Positions 35,201-42,651 of a stretch of 64,000 nucleotides of DNA are shown piece by piece (the stretch's first letter is position 1; every line of letters begins with the position of its first letter). The notes under the pieces are model-generated. The model made no database searches and was not told the DNA's origin. It saw only the letters and a list, made by a program, of their open reading frames with translations. The DNA is taken from the NCBI RefSeq assembly GCF_024170285.1, contig NZ_JALJXV010000002.1, forward strand, positions 496,001 through 560,000, written 5' to 3'. The position numbers and the translations under genes were made by a program. Origin of the DNA: Natronocella acetinitrilica. GTDB taxonomy: Bacteria > Pseudomonadota > Gammaproteobacteria > Nitrococcales > Aquisalimonadaceae.

Positions 35201-36023
35201 TCGCTACCATATCGTGCGGCCCGATGACGCCGACCTGGCGGACCTGCAATTGAGCATGAACCAGGCGACCCGGGTTGATCTGGCACTGGAATCCGGTGGC
35301 CTGCAACTGCGCTGTCAGCGGATAATGCCGCTGCAGGACGCGCAACTCCTGCCCATGTTCGAAGTGCTGATCAGCCTGGCAGATGGCGACAAGGAGAACC
35401 TGCGGCCGGATCAGTTCATTCCGGCCGCGGAGCGCTTTGGCCGGATGCCGGCCCTGGACCGCTGGGTGATCCGTGAAGTCTTCGACTGGTATCAGGCCAA
35501 CCCGGACTCGGTGCGTGGCCTCGGGGCCCTGTCCATCAACCTGTCGGGGCAGACCCTCAACGACGTGGGCTTCCTGGATTACCTGAAAAGTCAGTTCGAT
35601 TCCGGTCGTGTGGATTCCGCCAAGATCTGCTTCGAGGTCACGGAAACCGCGGCCATGGCCAACCTTGCAGTCGCGGCCGACCTGATCCGCGAACTCAAGC
35701 AGCTGGGGTGTCGTTTTGCCCTGGACGATTTCGGCAGCGGCCTGTCGTCCTACTCCTACCTGAAGAATCTGCCCGCAGACTTCCTCAAGATCGACGGCGA
35801 GTTCATCCGCGACCTGGACAGCCCCGGCTCCGACGATGCCATGGTTCGCTCCATCCACGAACTCTGCCATCACCTTGGCAAGGTCACCGTCGCGGAGTTC
35901 GTCGAATCCGACAGCATCCGCCGTCGCTTGCAGTCGATCGGGCTCGATTACGCTCAGGGCTTCGGCATCGAACGGCCCATCCTGCTGGAAGACCTCGAAC
36001 CCAATGCCATGTATGCCACCTGA
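32220..36023 (+). CDS. PilZ-DUF1631-GGDEF-EAL cyclic di-GMP protein
   Basis: This 1,267-residue protein combines several domains. The N-terminal PilZ-like domain (about 1-100) has RERRQYQRKAV and the altered motif ITDFCDGGLF. A DUF1631 region (about 125-860) includes LVDEGDFEDWLQRSEVISRAE. A GGDEF domain has an intact RMGGDEF near 917, and an EAL domain (about 1020-1260) ends the chain. EAL reads EVL, but the other catalytic positions are kept: INLS, FEVTE, LDDFG, FLKID, AEFVES and YAQGF. Both synthesis and breakdown of cyclic di-GMP are therefore possible. The middle has Ala/Pro/Gln-rich low-complexity linkers (about 400-460). The ATG at 32220 follows aggtggggc. No membrane segment is seen. 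Confidence 0.92.
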   Translation: MNRERRQYQRKAVTWDADLSGPGFGPLAFEITDFCDGGLFLVPATRTADNQLRQQGVGTTRIRVGLADPVSGRRRQVEATVVRVSEQGFGIAFAALQPELTGALDTIAASARSAQSAAFAADKRKPIGREQQRRGRDALRQCVDLIGSFLDGRLQAFTSQAEGALFQAAETAASNPVQAAHFGGIRMLKKHRHQFTHDIRELAVANWLDIGRFAINPEQDVAATADQLSLVDEGDFEDWLQRSEVISRAETRAIRSLRYLHRRLAVIADTPIDEYSNPISPVALCHHLADQLAIFRPDRASKGVIYQSFGKALLNQLGVLYDGINERLREAGVLPDLEDERLYISKVRDAHRSRPSELDQGAVERESGASTDDPGVAQAPLPGSGFGSLYRTVRDLFRASRQEAGGEAAAEAPPAHPATPQLASQAAASLPMPPAEAGTQAPPLREQLQNQIQTLQPGEGVGLAPEQVESVDLLESWFSELRPDVEDGGFFREWSHRLVPLALAEEMRDGSFLQQRDRPIHQLIDALDRAANAMAAARPADRESLRARLTPALEQAVAAGGAAEQLAEAAEALDSGIERSRKIVDAGMERVRQACEGSQRLSLARECVEEALLARLGEGEIPSPLLRLIEEGWRNHLVLVELRHGQDSAQWQRGLKAVDILLAGLGSEDVPRRRVKEPQKLFAYIHQALAQTNRPPAEIGALVGELERWLAEPLDGPYPPSGRFEAVEVGQAAEPTSAEELPEEWLGRAKLLNPGDWVQLPDSEGTPTTLRLAWVSRGRDRFVFVNRAGQRAAELKLPELALALGELDDPGEDLNTPATMRRWQDMLLKLNRQLSHQATHDPLTGLLNRKAMQRRIRYLLEHPKATGMQHVFCQFAMDDFKVVNNTVGHEGGDETLRQVAELLQDEAGKRLLIARMGGDEFAVLMVRTKADDARTYVERQLARLRERRFGTERQPIRLTASAGLVPFDRKSHDEEALLRDADNAVFRAKESGGNRYHIVRPDDADLADLQLSMNQATRVDLALESGGLQLRCQRIMPLQDAQLLPMFEVLISLADGDKENLRPDQFIPAAERFGRMPALDRWVIREVFDWYQANPDSVRGLGALSINLSGQTLNDVGFLDYLKSQFDSGRVDSAKICFEVTETAAMANLAVAADLIRELKQLGCRFALDDFGSGLSSYSYLKNLPADFLKIDGEFIRDLDSPGSDDAMVRSIHELCHHLGKVTVAEFVESDSIRRRLQSIGLDYAQGFGIERPILLEDLEPNAMYAT

Positions 36024-36059
36024 GCAAGACGTGTCATAAATTTGCAGCGTGGAGTGTAT

Positions 36060-36077
36060 AGGTGTTGTACAATACCT
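36060..36077. promoter_or_regulatory. Palindrome over the probable folE promoter
   Basis: aggtgttgt and acaatacct form an 18-bp palindrome with one mismatched pair, 30 bp before the folE ATG. It includes tacaat, a good -10 match, so a repressor bound here could block transcription. No clear -35 is seen. Confidence 0.35.
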
Positions 36078-36107
36078 GTTCACACTCACTCACGGCGAGG
36101 ATCTGCC

Positions 36108-36659
36108 ATGAGCATCGACATGGCCCAATGCTTCGAACATATCATCACCGGGGTCGGCGAAGACGTCAGGCGCGAGGGTCTGGTCAAGACGCCCGCCCGC
36201 GCCGCGCAGGCCTTCGAGTACCTCACCCGGGGCTACGGGCAGGATCTCGACGAACTCGTCAACGGCGCCGTGTTCAGCTCCGACAGTGACGAAATGGTCA
36301 TCGTCAAGGGCATCGAATTCTACTCGCTGTGCGAGCACCATCTGCTGCCGTTCATTGGTCAGGCCAACGTCGCCTACATTCCCAACGGCAAGGTCATCGG
36401 GCTGTCGAAGATCGCCCGCATCGTTGACATGTACGCCCGCCGGCTGCAGATACAGGAAAACCTCACCCGGGAAGTGGCCGAGGCGGTGCTAAGGGTCACC
36501 GAAGCCAACGGGGTTGCCGTGCAGATGAATGCGCGTCACATGTGCATGATGATGCGTGGCGTCGGCAAGCAGAACTCCGAGATGAGCACCTCCGTGATGC
36601 TGGGTGCGTTCCGGGACTCCCAGAACACCCGCAACGAGTTCCTGCAACTGATACGGTAA
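36108..36659 (+). CDS. folE: GTP cyclohydrolase I
   Basis: This 183-residue enzyme converts GTP to 7,8-dihydroneopterin triphosphate, the first step of the folate and pterin pathways. The zinc site is visible: Cys75 and His78 in [10 protein letters not shown], and Cys146 in [12 protein letters not shown]. The segments [17 protein letters not shown] and [11 protein letters not shown] are typical of type IA enzymes. gcgagg lies upstream of the ATG. folX follows after 45 bp, so the product probably feeds tetrahydromonapterin synthesis as well as folate. Confidence 0.96.
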   Translation: MSIDMAQCFEHIITGVGEDVRREGLVKTPARAAQAFEYLTRGYGQDLDELVNGAVFSSDSDEMVIVKGIEFYSLCEHHLLPFIGQANVAYIPNGKVIGLSKIARIVDMYARRLQIQENLTREVAEAVLRVTEANGVAVQMNARHMCMMMRGVGKQNSEMSTSVMLGAFRDSQNTRNEFLQLIR

Positions 36660-36704
36660 CGGGCGCCGCGGGCGCAGCAGCCCGATGGCCTCGTGGGAGC
36701 GACG

Positions 36705-37112
36705 ATGGATCCGGCACAGTCAGTGTTGATCAACAGCAGTGCCCAGGTGGATGCGTCCCGCATTCACATCAAGGATCTGCGCCTGCGAACGTACGTGGGT
36801 TTCAACAAGGAAGAGCAGGAGAAGCGTCAGGACGTGGTGATCAACATCATCATCGACTATGACGCGCTGAAGGCGGCGCAGTCGGATCATCCGGACGATG
36901 CCCTCAACTACAAGACCATCACCAAGCAGGTGATTGAACTGGTTGAGAACAACCGCTTCCTGCTGCTGGAAAAACTGGTCCACGACATCCTTGCTCTCGC
37001 CCTGGCCCACAAGGCTGCGAACGTGGTGGAAGTGGAGGTGGACAAACCTCATGCCCTGCGCTTCTCCGACTCCGTGTCGCTGACCATGCGAGGGCGCCGA
37101 GGAGACAGCTGA
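36705..37112 (+). CDS. folX: Dihydroneopterin triphosphate 2'-epimerase
   Basis: This 135-residue protein belongs to the FolB/FolX family. The stretches RIHIKDLRLRTYVGFNKEE, RQDVVINI, DALNYKTITKQVI, VENNRFLLLEKL and DKPHALRFSDSVS match the FolX epimerase much better than FolB aldolase. FolX converts dihydroneopterin triphosphate to the monapterin form. I prefer the ATG at 36705, which follows gtgggag. Its stop overlaps the next start by one base (TGATG), so folE, folX and the DUF3429 gene form an operon. Confidence 0.92.
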   Translation: MDPAQSVLINSSAQVDASRIHIKDLRLRTYVGFNKEEQEKRQDVVINIIIDYDALKAAQSDHPDDALNYKTITKQVIELVENNRFLLLEKLVHDILALALAHKAANVVEVEVDKPHALRFSDSVSLTMRGRRGDS

Positions 37113-37552
37113 TGACCGCCCTGCCCTCGACCCCGTCAGCCACGCGTACCACCGCCGTCTGGTTAGGCGCGGCCGGTGCACTGCCATTCATCGCCGCCGT
37201 TCTGGCCGGTCTGCTGTTGGCGGACAGCCTCATTGCACAATGGACCGGGCAGGCCGCATTCCTTTACGGCGCCGTCATCCTGTCGTTTCTAGGCGGCATC
37301 CACTGGGGCCTCGCACTCACCACGGCCCGGGCTGACAGCCGCGCCTACATTATCGGCGTGATTCCGTCGCTGGTGGGCTGGGGCGCCGTCCTGCTGCCCA
37401 TGCGCATCGGCCTGGTTGTGCTGGCCCTGGGCTTCATCGGCCAGTTCCTGATGGACCTTCGACTGAGCCTCCCGGGCTGGTTCCGGACGCTGCGACTGGC
37501 CTTGACGATTGTGGTCTCCGCCAGCCTCTTCCTGCTCGCAATGCTGGAGTGA
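37112..37552 (+). CDS. DUF3429 membrane protein
   Basis: This 146-residue protein of the DUF3429 family has about five membrane helices. Conserved features are GAAGALPFIAA near the start and the FLYGAVILSFLGGIHWGLAL segment. The function of the family is unknown. It overlaps folX by one base and should be translationally coupled to it, though no link between pterin metabolism and DUF3429 is established. Confidence 0.9.
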   Translation: MTALPSTPSATRTTAVWLGAAGALPFIAAVLAGLLLADSLIAQWTGQAAFLYGAVILSFLGGIHWGLALTTARADSRAYIIGVIPSLVGWGAVLLPMRIGLVVLALGFIGQFLMDLRLSLPGWFRTLRLALTIVVSASLFLLAMLE

Positions 37553-37598
37553 AAGCGGGCACCGGCGGCGTGCCCGGCACCCGCTCCCCGACCAGCAA

Positions 37599-38966
37599 CT
37601 AGGCCTGTTTGGCTGCCAGCATCCGGCGGTACTCTTCCTCGAAGAAAAACTCCTTTTCGCCGAAGGCGGGCTTGAGTTGGTTCAGCCAGGTGGCCTGCGG
37701 ATCGTACTGGGCGAAAAACGGCCGCTGCACCCAGTCCGGATTGCGACCCTGGATGAAACGCAGCACGAAGACCTTCTCGCCATGGATCTCGGTGACCCCC
37801 TGGATCTCCACCTTGCCCGGATCAGCGCTCATGGAGGGGCCCCGGGCAGTGCGACCGAGCCCGGACACCTGTTGCATGGCGCTTCGGTAGACGTCCCAGG
37901 CCCGGGCCAGCGGCACTTCGAAATAGCGCCGTGCACCGGTATCACGCTCCACGAACATGTAGTACGGAATAATGCCGAGTTGCACCTGACGTCGCCATAG
38001 CGTCGCCCAGGCGCCGGCATCGTTATTGATATGATTGAGCAGTGGGCCCTGGGCGCGGATTTCCGCGCCGGTTGCGCGCACCCGGCGGATCGCCTCCTCC
38101 GCGATGGGGGTGGCCAGTTCATTGGGGTGGTTGTAGTGGGCCATCAGCGCCACGTGCTTCCCGGCCCGGACCAGTTTCTCCAGCAGTCGGAGCAGATCAT
38201 CAGCATCCTTGTCGCTGACGAAGCGATAGGGCCAGAAGGTCAGCGCCTTGGTGCCGATGCGAACCGTCTGCACATGGTCAAGGTCCGCCGCCAGTAGCGG
38301 CTCGAGATACTGGGCCAGATTGCGCGTCTTCATGACCATCGGATCGCCGCCGGTCATGAGCAGATCGCTCACCTCATGGTGGGTGCGCAGGTACTCGATA
38401 AGGGTATCCGCCTCGTTGGATGCAAAGCGCAACTCCTTGTCACCCACGAATTGCGCCCATCGAAAGCAGAAGGTGCAATACGAGTGACAGACCTGCCCCT
38501 GGCTCGGGAAGAACAGCACCGTCTCGCGATACTTGTGCTGCATGCCCTCGACCTTCTCGCCTTCGAACTCGGGCACGTTCAGATCCATCTGACCCGCCGG
38601 ATGCGGGTTGAGCTCACCGCGAATCTCGCGGGCGACACGCTGCACCTCGGCCCGATCGGCATCACCGCGCAGCACGTCAGCCATCCGGTTGAAACTCTCC
38701 GGCGCGAGCATGTCACGCTGCGGAATGGTGAGTTGGTAGATGGGGTCGTCGGGCACCTGCTCCCAGTCGATCAACTCGTTGATCACGTACTCATTGACCC
38801 GGAACGGCAAGACGTTGGCGACGACCTGCATGGCGAAGCGTTCCTCCGCCGACATACGCTCCAGCCCCGGAATCTCGTGCATGTTGCGCAGCGTGTAGAC
38901 ATGAAACCGGCGGGGACCGGTGGAAGTCTCAACGGCTGATGCTTGCAGCGGCAGAGTTCTGCTCAC
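37599..38966 (-). CDS. KamA-family radical SAM protein
   Basis: This 455-residue protein resembles lysine 2,3-aminomutase. The radical SAM cluster motif is CHSYCTFC (Cys160, Cys164, Cys167), followed by the KamA-like FRWAQFVGDKELRF and LLMTGGDPMVMK. The PLP-binding Lys region of true aminomutases is not obvious to me, so the reaction is uncertain; lysine or another amino acid may be the substrate. The start is a GTG at 38966 with gaggag upstream. No beta-lysine acetyltransferase gene (the partner for the osmolyte N-acetyl-beta-lysine) lies nearby. Confidence 0.85.
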   Translation of the reverse strand: MSRTLPLQASAVETSTGPRRFHVYTLRNMHEIPGLERMSAEERFAMQVVANVLPFRVNEYVINELIDWEQVPDDPIYQLTIPQRDMLAPESFNRMADVLRGDADRAEVQRVAREIRGELNPHPAGQMDLNVPEFEGEKVEGMQHKYRETVLFFPSQGQVCHSYCTFCFRWAQFVGDKELRFASNEADTLIEYLRTHHEVSDLLMTGGDPMVMKTRNLAQYLEPLLAADLDHVQTVRIGTKALTFWPYRFVSDKDADDLLRLLEKLVRAGKHVALMAHYNHPNELATPIAEEAIRRVRATGAEIRAQGPLLNHINNDAGAWATLWRRQVQLGIIPYYMFVERDTGARRYFEVPLARAWDVYRSAMQQVSGLGRTARGPSMSADPGKVEIQGVTEIHGEKVFVLRFIQGRNPDWVQRPFFAQYDPQATWLNQLKPAFGEKEFFFEEEYRRMLAAKQA

Positions 38967-39249
38967 GTTCCGCCTCCTCTTTGCTCATTGATTGCCATGC
39001 GAAGCTAACCACCCGCGATAAGCAACGGGACGGTCACGGGTAGATACTCGGTTTACTGATGTCCGCGACAGGGAACATTCCTGGGGCACATCAAGACGGA
39101 GCCCGAAAGCCCCTTCGGCATGGCGTTGCCGAATCGTGCAGACTGTACCCGCGCAGTGGCAGGCCCGTGCATGCGTATTGCCAAATCCGTGGCAGAGTAT
39201 ACCCATCCGGCCCGAGGCTGGCTAATCCGCGATTGAGGGAGAGCCGCAC

Positions 39250-40362
39250 ATGACTGACAGAGTACCCGCCGTATTGATGCGCGGCGGAGGCAGCAAGGGC
39301 CTGTTCATTCGTGTCAACGACCTGCCCGTTGATCCGCAGGCGAGAGATGCCCTCATCCTGCGCATGATGGGCAGCCCCGATGCGACCGGACACCAGCTTG
39401 ACGGAGTCGGTGGCGGCAGACCGGAAAGCAGCCGTGTTGCTCTGATCAGTGAGAGTCTCAGACCCGACTGCGACATCTGCTACCGCTTCGGACAGGTCTT
39501 GCCACAGGCAGACCATATCGACTACTCGGGATGCTGCCTCGACCTGGCCGCGGCTGCCGGCCTCTATGCACTGCAGGCCGGCCTGGCCAGCGCCGCCCAT
39601 GACAAGACTACGGTGGCCATCTGGCAGGAGAACCTGCAGCAGCGTCTGCTCGTCCACGTCCCCGGGGTTGAGGCGATGCCGGCTGGCGGCGAGGGTACAA
39701 TCCGGATTGCTGGCGTCCCGCGCTCGGGGCCCGCCATCGACGTCGATCTGCTGGCCGGCCCCACGGCTCCGCCTTGCCTTGCCACCGACCAGCCGTCTGA
39801 CTTGCTGCATCTGGATGATGGATCGCGAGTCCGGGCAAGCCTGGTGGTCCTCGGGCGGCCGACCATCTTCGTCAAGGCCTCGGATTTCGGTCTCAACGGT
39901 GATGAACCCCCAGAGGGCTGGCATCACACCACGTTACAACTGCTGGATCAGGTGGTGCGGGCCGGTGCCGCACACATGGGGTTGGCAGGGGCACCCTCTT
40001 CGGACCGCACGGCCCATCCGGCGATCGTCGTGGTGGGCCCGGCTGCTGACGTCATCGATGAAGAAGGCAACACACATCCGCCGGAGAGCATGCATCTATT
40101 GGGGCGCTGCATCCTGGCCGCACGGCTGCAGCCCGATTTTCCGGCCGATTGCGCAATCGCCCTGGCCGTCGCCGCGGCAATTCCCGGCACGGTGGTGGAA
40201 GAACTGATCGGCCAACCAATGAACAGGATCAGCCTGGGCCACGCTGGTGGCGTCATGCCCCTGGAGGCGCATGTTCGCCTCGATGACGGTATCTGGATCG
40301 CCGATCGCACACGTATCACCCGAACCGCACGGCGACTCATGTCCGGTCACGTTTTCCCGTGA
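39250..40362 (+). CDS. PrpF-family isomerase (methylaconitate/oxalomesaconate type)
   Basis: This 370-residue protein belongs to the PrpF family. Members shift double bonds in unsaturated tricarboxylates, for example 2-methylaconitate isomerase of the methylcitrate cycle or 4-oxalomesaconate tautomerase of aromatic breakdown. Family marks are VPAVLMRGGGSKGLFIR at the start, MGSPDATGHQLDGVGGG, IDYSGCCLDLAAAAGLYAL (possible catalytic Cys) and a second-half SLGHAGGVM. No prp or aromatic genes are adjacent, so the substrate is open. gagggagag lies before the ATG. Confidence 0.88.
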   Translation: MTDRVPAVLMRGGGSKGLFIRVNDLPVDPQARDALILRMMGSPDATGHQLDGVGGGRPESSRVALISESLRPDCDICYRFGQVLPQADHIDYSGCCLDLAAAAGLYALQAGLASAAHDKTTVAIWQENLQQRLLVHVPGVEAMPAGGEGTIRIAGVPRSGPAIDVDLLAGPTAPPCLATDQPSDLLHLDDGSRVRASLVVLGRPTIFVKASDFGLNGDEPPEGWHHTTLQLLDQVVRAGAAHMGLAGAPSSDRTAHPAIVVVGPAADVIDEEGNTHPPESMHLLGRCILAARLQPDFPADCAIALAVAAAIPGTVVEELIGQPMNRISLGHAGGVMPLEAHVRLDDGIWIADRTRITRTARRLMSGHVFP

Positions 40363-40396
40363 GATCCCCTGACCGCAGCGCCGATAGCCCAGGTAC

Positions 40397-40410
40397 TTGA
40401 CCCCGGTCAA
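40397..40410. promoter_or_regulatory. Palindrome ttgacc-cc-ggtcaa
   Basis: Perfect 6-bp arms around cc lie 35 bp after the PrpF-family stop and 140 bp before the phasin start. The left half could also act as a -35 element, but no good -10 follows. Confidence 0.3.
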
Positions 40411-40500
40411 AAACTCTCCCATGAGCAAGGCTAAGCTGGCCCACTCAACGCGACGGGCAAGCCCTCCCTGCGCAATTGCAGGGATCATCCGCCCACGATG

Positions 40501-40515
40501 TGTTGCGACGCACCA
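40501..40515. promoter_or_regulatory. Candidate PhaR operator upstream of the phasin gene
   Basis: tgttgcgacgcacca is a palindrome with one mismatched pair (TGTTGCG-A-CGCACCA), 33 bp before the phasin start. It differs by one base from the perfect palindrome after phaC (60105-60119). A second palindrome, ccctgc-gcaatt-gcaggg, lies just upstream (40466-40483). Assignment to PhaR is inferred from the shared PHA context. Confidence 0.55.
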
Positions 40516-40548
40516 CACCCACAGACCAGAAAATGCCGGGAGGTTACC

Positions 40549-40944
40549 GTGTACGCAGAACTCTTCTCAAAGACCACCGACCAGATGCAGCAGCTCATGG
40601 CTCCTGCCCGAAAGATGCAGGAAGTCATGGTTGAGCACGTTGCCAGGCTGGCGGACTTCCAGATGGACAGCATGAAGCAGTATTCCGAGATGACCATCGG
40701 CCAGCTCCGCTCCCTGCAGGATGTCAAGAGCCCCGAGGACTTCCAGCAACTGATGAGCGGCCAGAGCGAGTTGCTCAAGGGCTTCACCGAGCAGATGTCC
40801 ACTGACATCAGCGAGCTGACGAAGCTGCAGCGCGACCTCTCTGAAGAACTGCAGAAGCTCTCCCAGGAGAGCATGAGCAGCTACGCCGAGGGGGCCAGGA
40901 AGCAGGCCCGCCAGGCCGTGAGCACGGCCAAGAAATCGGCCTGA
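40549..40944 (+). CDS. Phasin (PHA granule protein)
   Basis: This 131-residue, mostly helical protein is a phasin, which coats intracellular polyhydroxyalkanoate granules. The pattern FSKTTDQMQQLMAPARKMQEVMVEHVARLADFQ and MSSYAEGARKQARQAVSTA is typical, with Lys/Ala-rich amphipathic helices and no Cys. I chose the GTG at 40549 because gggagg lies 5 bp upstream; an in-frame ATG at 40498 has no such site. The PHA synthesis genes are 18 kb away, but a shared palindrome upstream suggests common control. Confidence 0.88.
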   Translation: MYAELFSKTTDQMQQLMAPARKMQEVMVEHVARLADFQMDSMKQYSEMTIGQLRSLQDVKSPEDFQQLMSGQSELLKGFTEQMSTDISELTKLQRDLSEELQKLSQESMSSYAEGARKQARQAVSTAKKSA

Positions 40945-40975
40945 GCCGCAGCACCCCCGCAACGTAAGCCATTGT

Positions 40976-41002
40976 CCAGGCGGCCCCGACGGGGCCGCCT
41001 GG
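40976..41002. terminator. Bidirectional hairpin between phasin and DASS genes
   Basis: ccaggcggcccc and ggggccgcctgg pair perfectly over 12 bp around gac, between the convergent stops. No long T-run follows on either strand. Confidence 0.55.
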
Positions 41003-41019
41003 CTGTAGGCGTTCGCGGT

Positions 41020-42477
41020 TCAGGGCTGCAACGAGATCCCCATGACCACCGGCAGCAGCCAATAGATGAAGGCGGTGGTGAGCAGGATCGTCACGATGTT
41101 CAGGGCGAAGCCCGCCCGTGCCATTTGCGGCACGGTGATCGCCCGACTCCCGAACACCACGGCGTTGGGTGGGGTGGCCACCGGCAGCATGAAGGCGCAG
41201 GAAGCGGCCACCGCCACGGCTGCCATCAAGGACAGGGGATGGAACCCCGTGGCCACCGCCAGGGCACCCATCAAGGGCACAAACAATGTTGCCGTGGCCG
41301 TGTTGGATGTGACCTCGGTGAGGAACACAACCAGCGCAACACAGGCGGCGATCATGAGAATGACCGGCGCACCGGCAAGCCCCTCCATACCGTTTGCCAT
41401 GGCCTCGGACAGGCCGGTTTCAGTAAAGCCTGCCGCCAGCGCAAAGCCGCCACCAAACAACAGCACGATATCCCAGGGAATCTTCACCGCCGTTTCCCAG
41501 TCGAGCAGCCTCTCTCCTGATTTCTCGCCGGAAGGCAGTAAAAACAGGGCCAGGGCCCCTGCGATACCGATACTGGAATCATTGATCTGGTTGAGCATTC
41601 CCTCAGGCAGGAATCCCCGCGTGATCCATGCCAGTGCAACGCAGACGAATACGATCAGCACCCGCTGCTCGGCACGCCCGATGGTGCCGATTTCCTGCAA
41701 TTCCCTGGCGATCAGGTCATGGCCACCCGGCAGTTTCGACATGCCCCGGCCATGGCGGCCAAAAACCAGATACACCCAGGCGATACCCAGCATGATCACC
41801 GAGAATGGCAGACCGAAAGCCATCCACTGGGCGAAACCAATATCGATACCGTAGAGTTCATTGGCCATGCCCGCCAACACGGCGTTGGGCGGTGTGCCGA
41901 TCAGGGTCGCGACACCACCGATGGAGGCACCGTAGGCAATACCCAGCATCAGCGTCACGCCGAAACCCGCAGCCAGTGCCTCCCCCGTCTTGTCCGCCTC
42001 TTCGCGGCTTTGCTGGAGAACAGCCAGCGCGATGGGCAGCATCATCATTGCCGTCGCAGTGTTGCTGATCCACATTGAAAGGAATGCAGTCGCAACCATG
42101 AACCCGAGGATCATGCGGCGCGGATCCAGACCGACAAGACGGATGGTATGGAGGGCGATGCGCCGATGCAGATTCCAGCGCTGCATGGTGACGGCGATGA
42201 AAAAGCCGCCAAGGAACAGAAAGATCAGATCATTGCCGAATGCCCGGGTGACGTTGCCCGGGGCCATCACGTCGAAGGCTGGAAACAGGACGATTGGTAC
42301 CAATGCAGTAGCGGCTAGCGGCAACGCTTCGGATATCCACCAGGTGGCCATGAGTGCGGCGACCAGGGCCACTGCCCACTGCGCCTCGGACAGACCCCAC
42401 AGAGGGCCGATAAGCCAACCGATGACAAGCACGACAGGACCGAGATACAGCCCGAGCCGCTGACGGGACAATTGCAT
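41020..42477 (-). CDS. DASS-family sodium:dicarboxylate symporter
   Basis: This 485-residue membrane protein with about 12-14 helices is of the divalent anion:sodium symporter (SLC13) family. Both SNT sodium- and carboxylate-binding motifs are visible: WISNTATAMMMLPIA near 135 and VTSNTATATLFVPLMG near 400. Likely substrates are C4 dicarboxylates, citrate or sulfate; sequence alone does not choose. It is divergent from nhaP2 and converges on the phasin gene. Confidence 0.92.
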   Translation of the reverse strand: MQLSRQRLGLYLGPVVLVIGWLIGPLWGLSEAQWAVALVAALMATWWISEALPLAATALVPIVLFPAFDVMAPGNVTRAFGNDLIFLFLGGFFIAVTMQRWNLHRRIALHTIRLVGLDPRRMILGFMVATAFLSMWISNTATAMMMLPIALAVLQQSREEADKTGEALAAGFGVTLMLGIAYGASIGGVATLIGTPPNAVLAGMANELYGIDIGFAQWMAFGLPFSVIMLGIAWVYLVFGRHGRGMSKLPGGHDLIARELQEIGTIGRAEQRVLIVFVCVALAWITRGFLPEGMLNQINDSSIGIAGALALFLLPSGEKSGERLLDWETAVKIPWDIVLLFGGGFALAAGFTETGLSEAMANGMEGLAGAPVILMIAACVALVVFLTEVTSNTATATLFVPLMGALAVATGFHPLSLMAAVAVAASCAFMLPVATPPNAVVFGSRAITVPQMARAGFALNIVTILLTTAFIYWLLPVVMGISLQP

Positions 42478-42597
42478 GCAAGACCTCCTGATGGGACGTT
42501 GGACGAAAACAACCCTTCAAGCCTAGCGGCCATGCAGGGATTTGCCGGAGAGTTTCCTGCACCTATCGGAATAAAAAAACCGAATTCAATAGCTGCT

Positions 42598-42606
42598 TGA
42601 TATAAT
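42598..42606 (+). promoter_or_regulatory. Extended -10 promoter for nhaP2
   Basis: tgatataat is a perfect extended -10 (TGnTATAAT) in an AT-rich stretch, 45 bp before the TTG start of nhaP2. The -35 region is poor, as is usual for extended -10 promoters. Confidence 0.6.
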
Positions 42607-42651
42607 GCACAGGAATGGACGTTGTCTTAATCCAGGACTTGGAGCTCGCAG

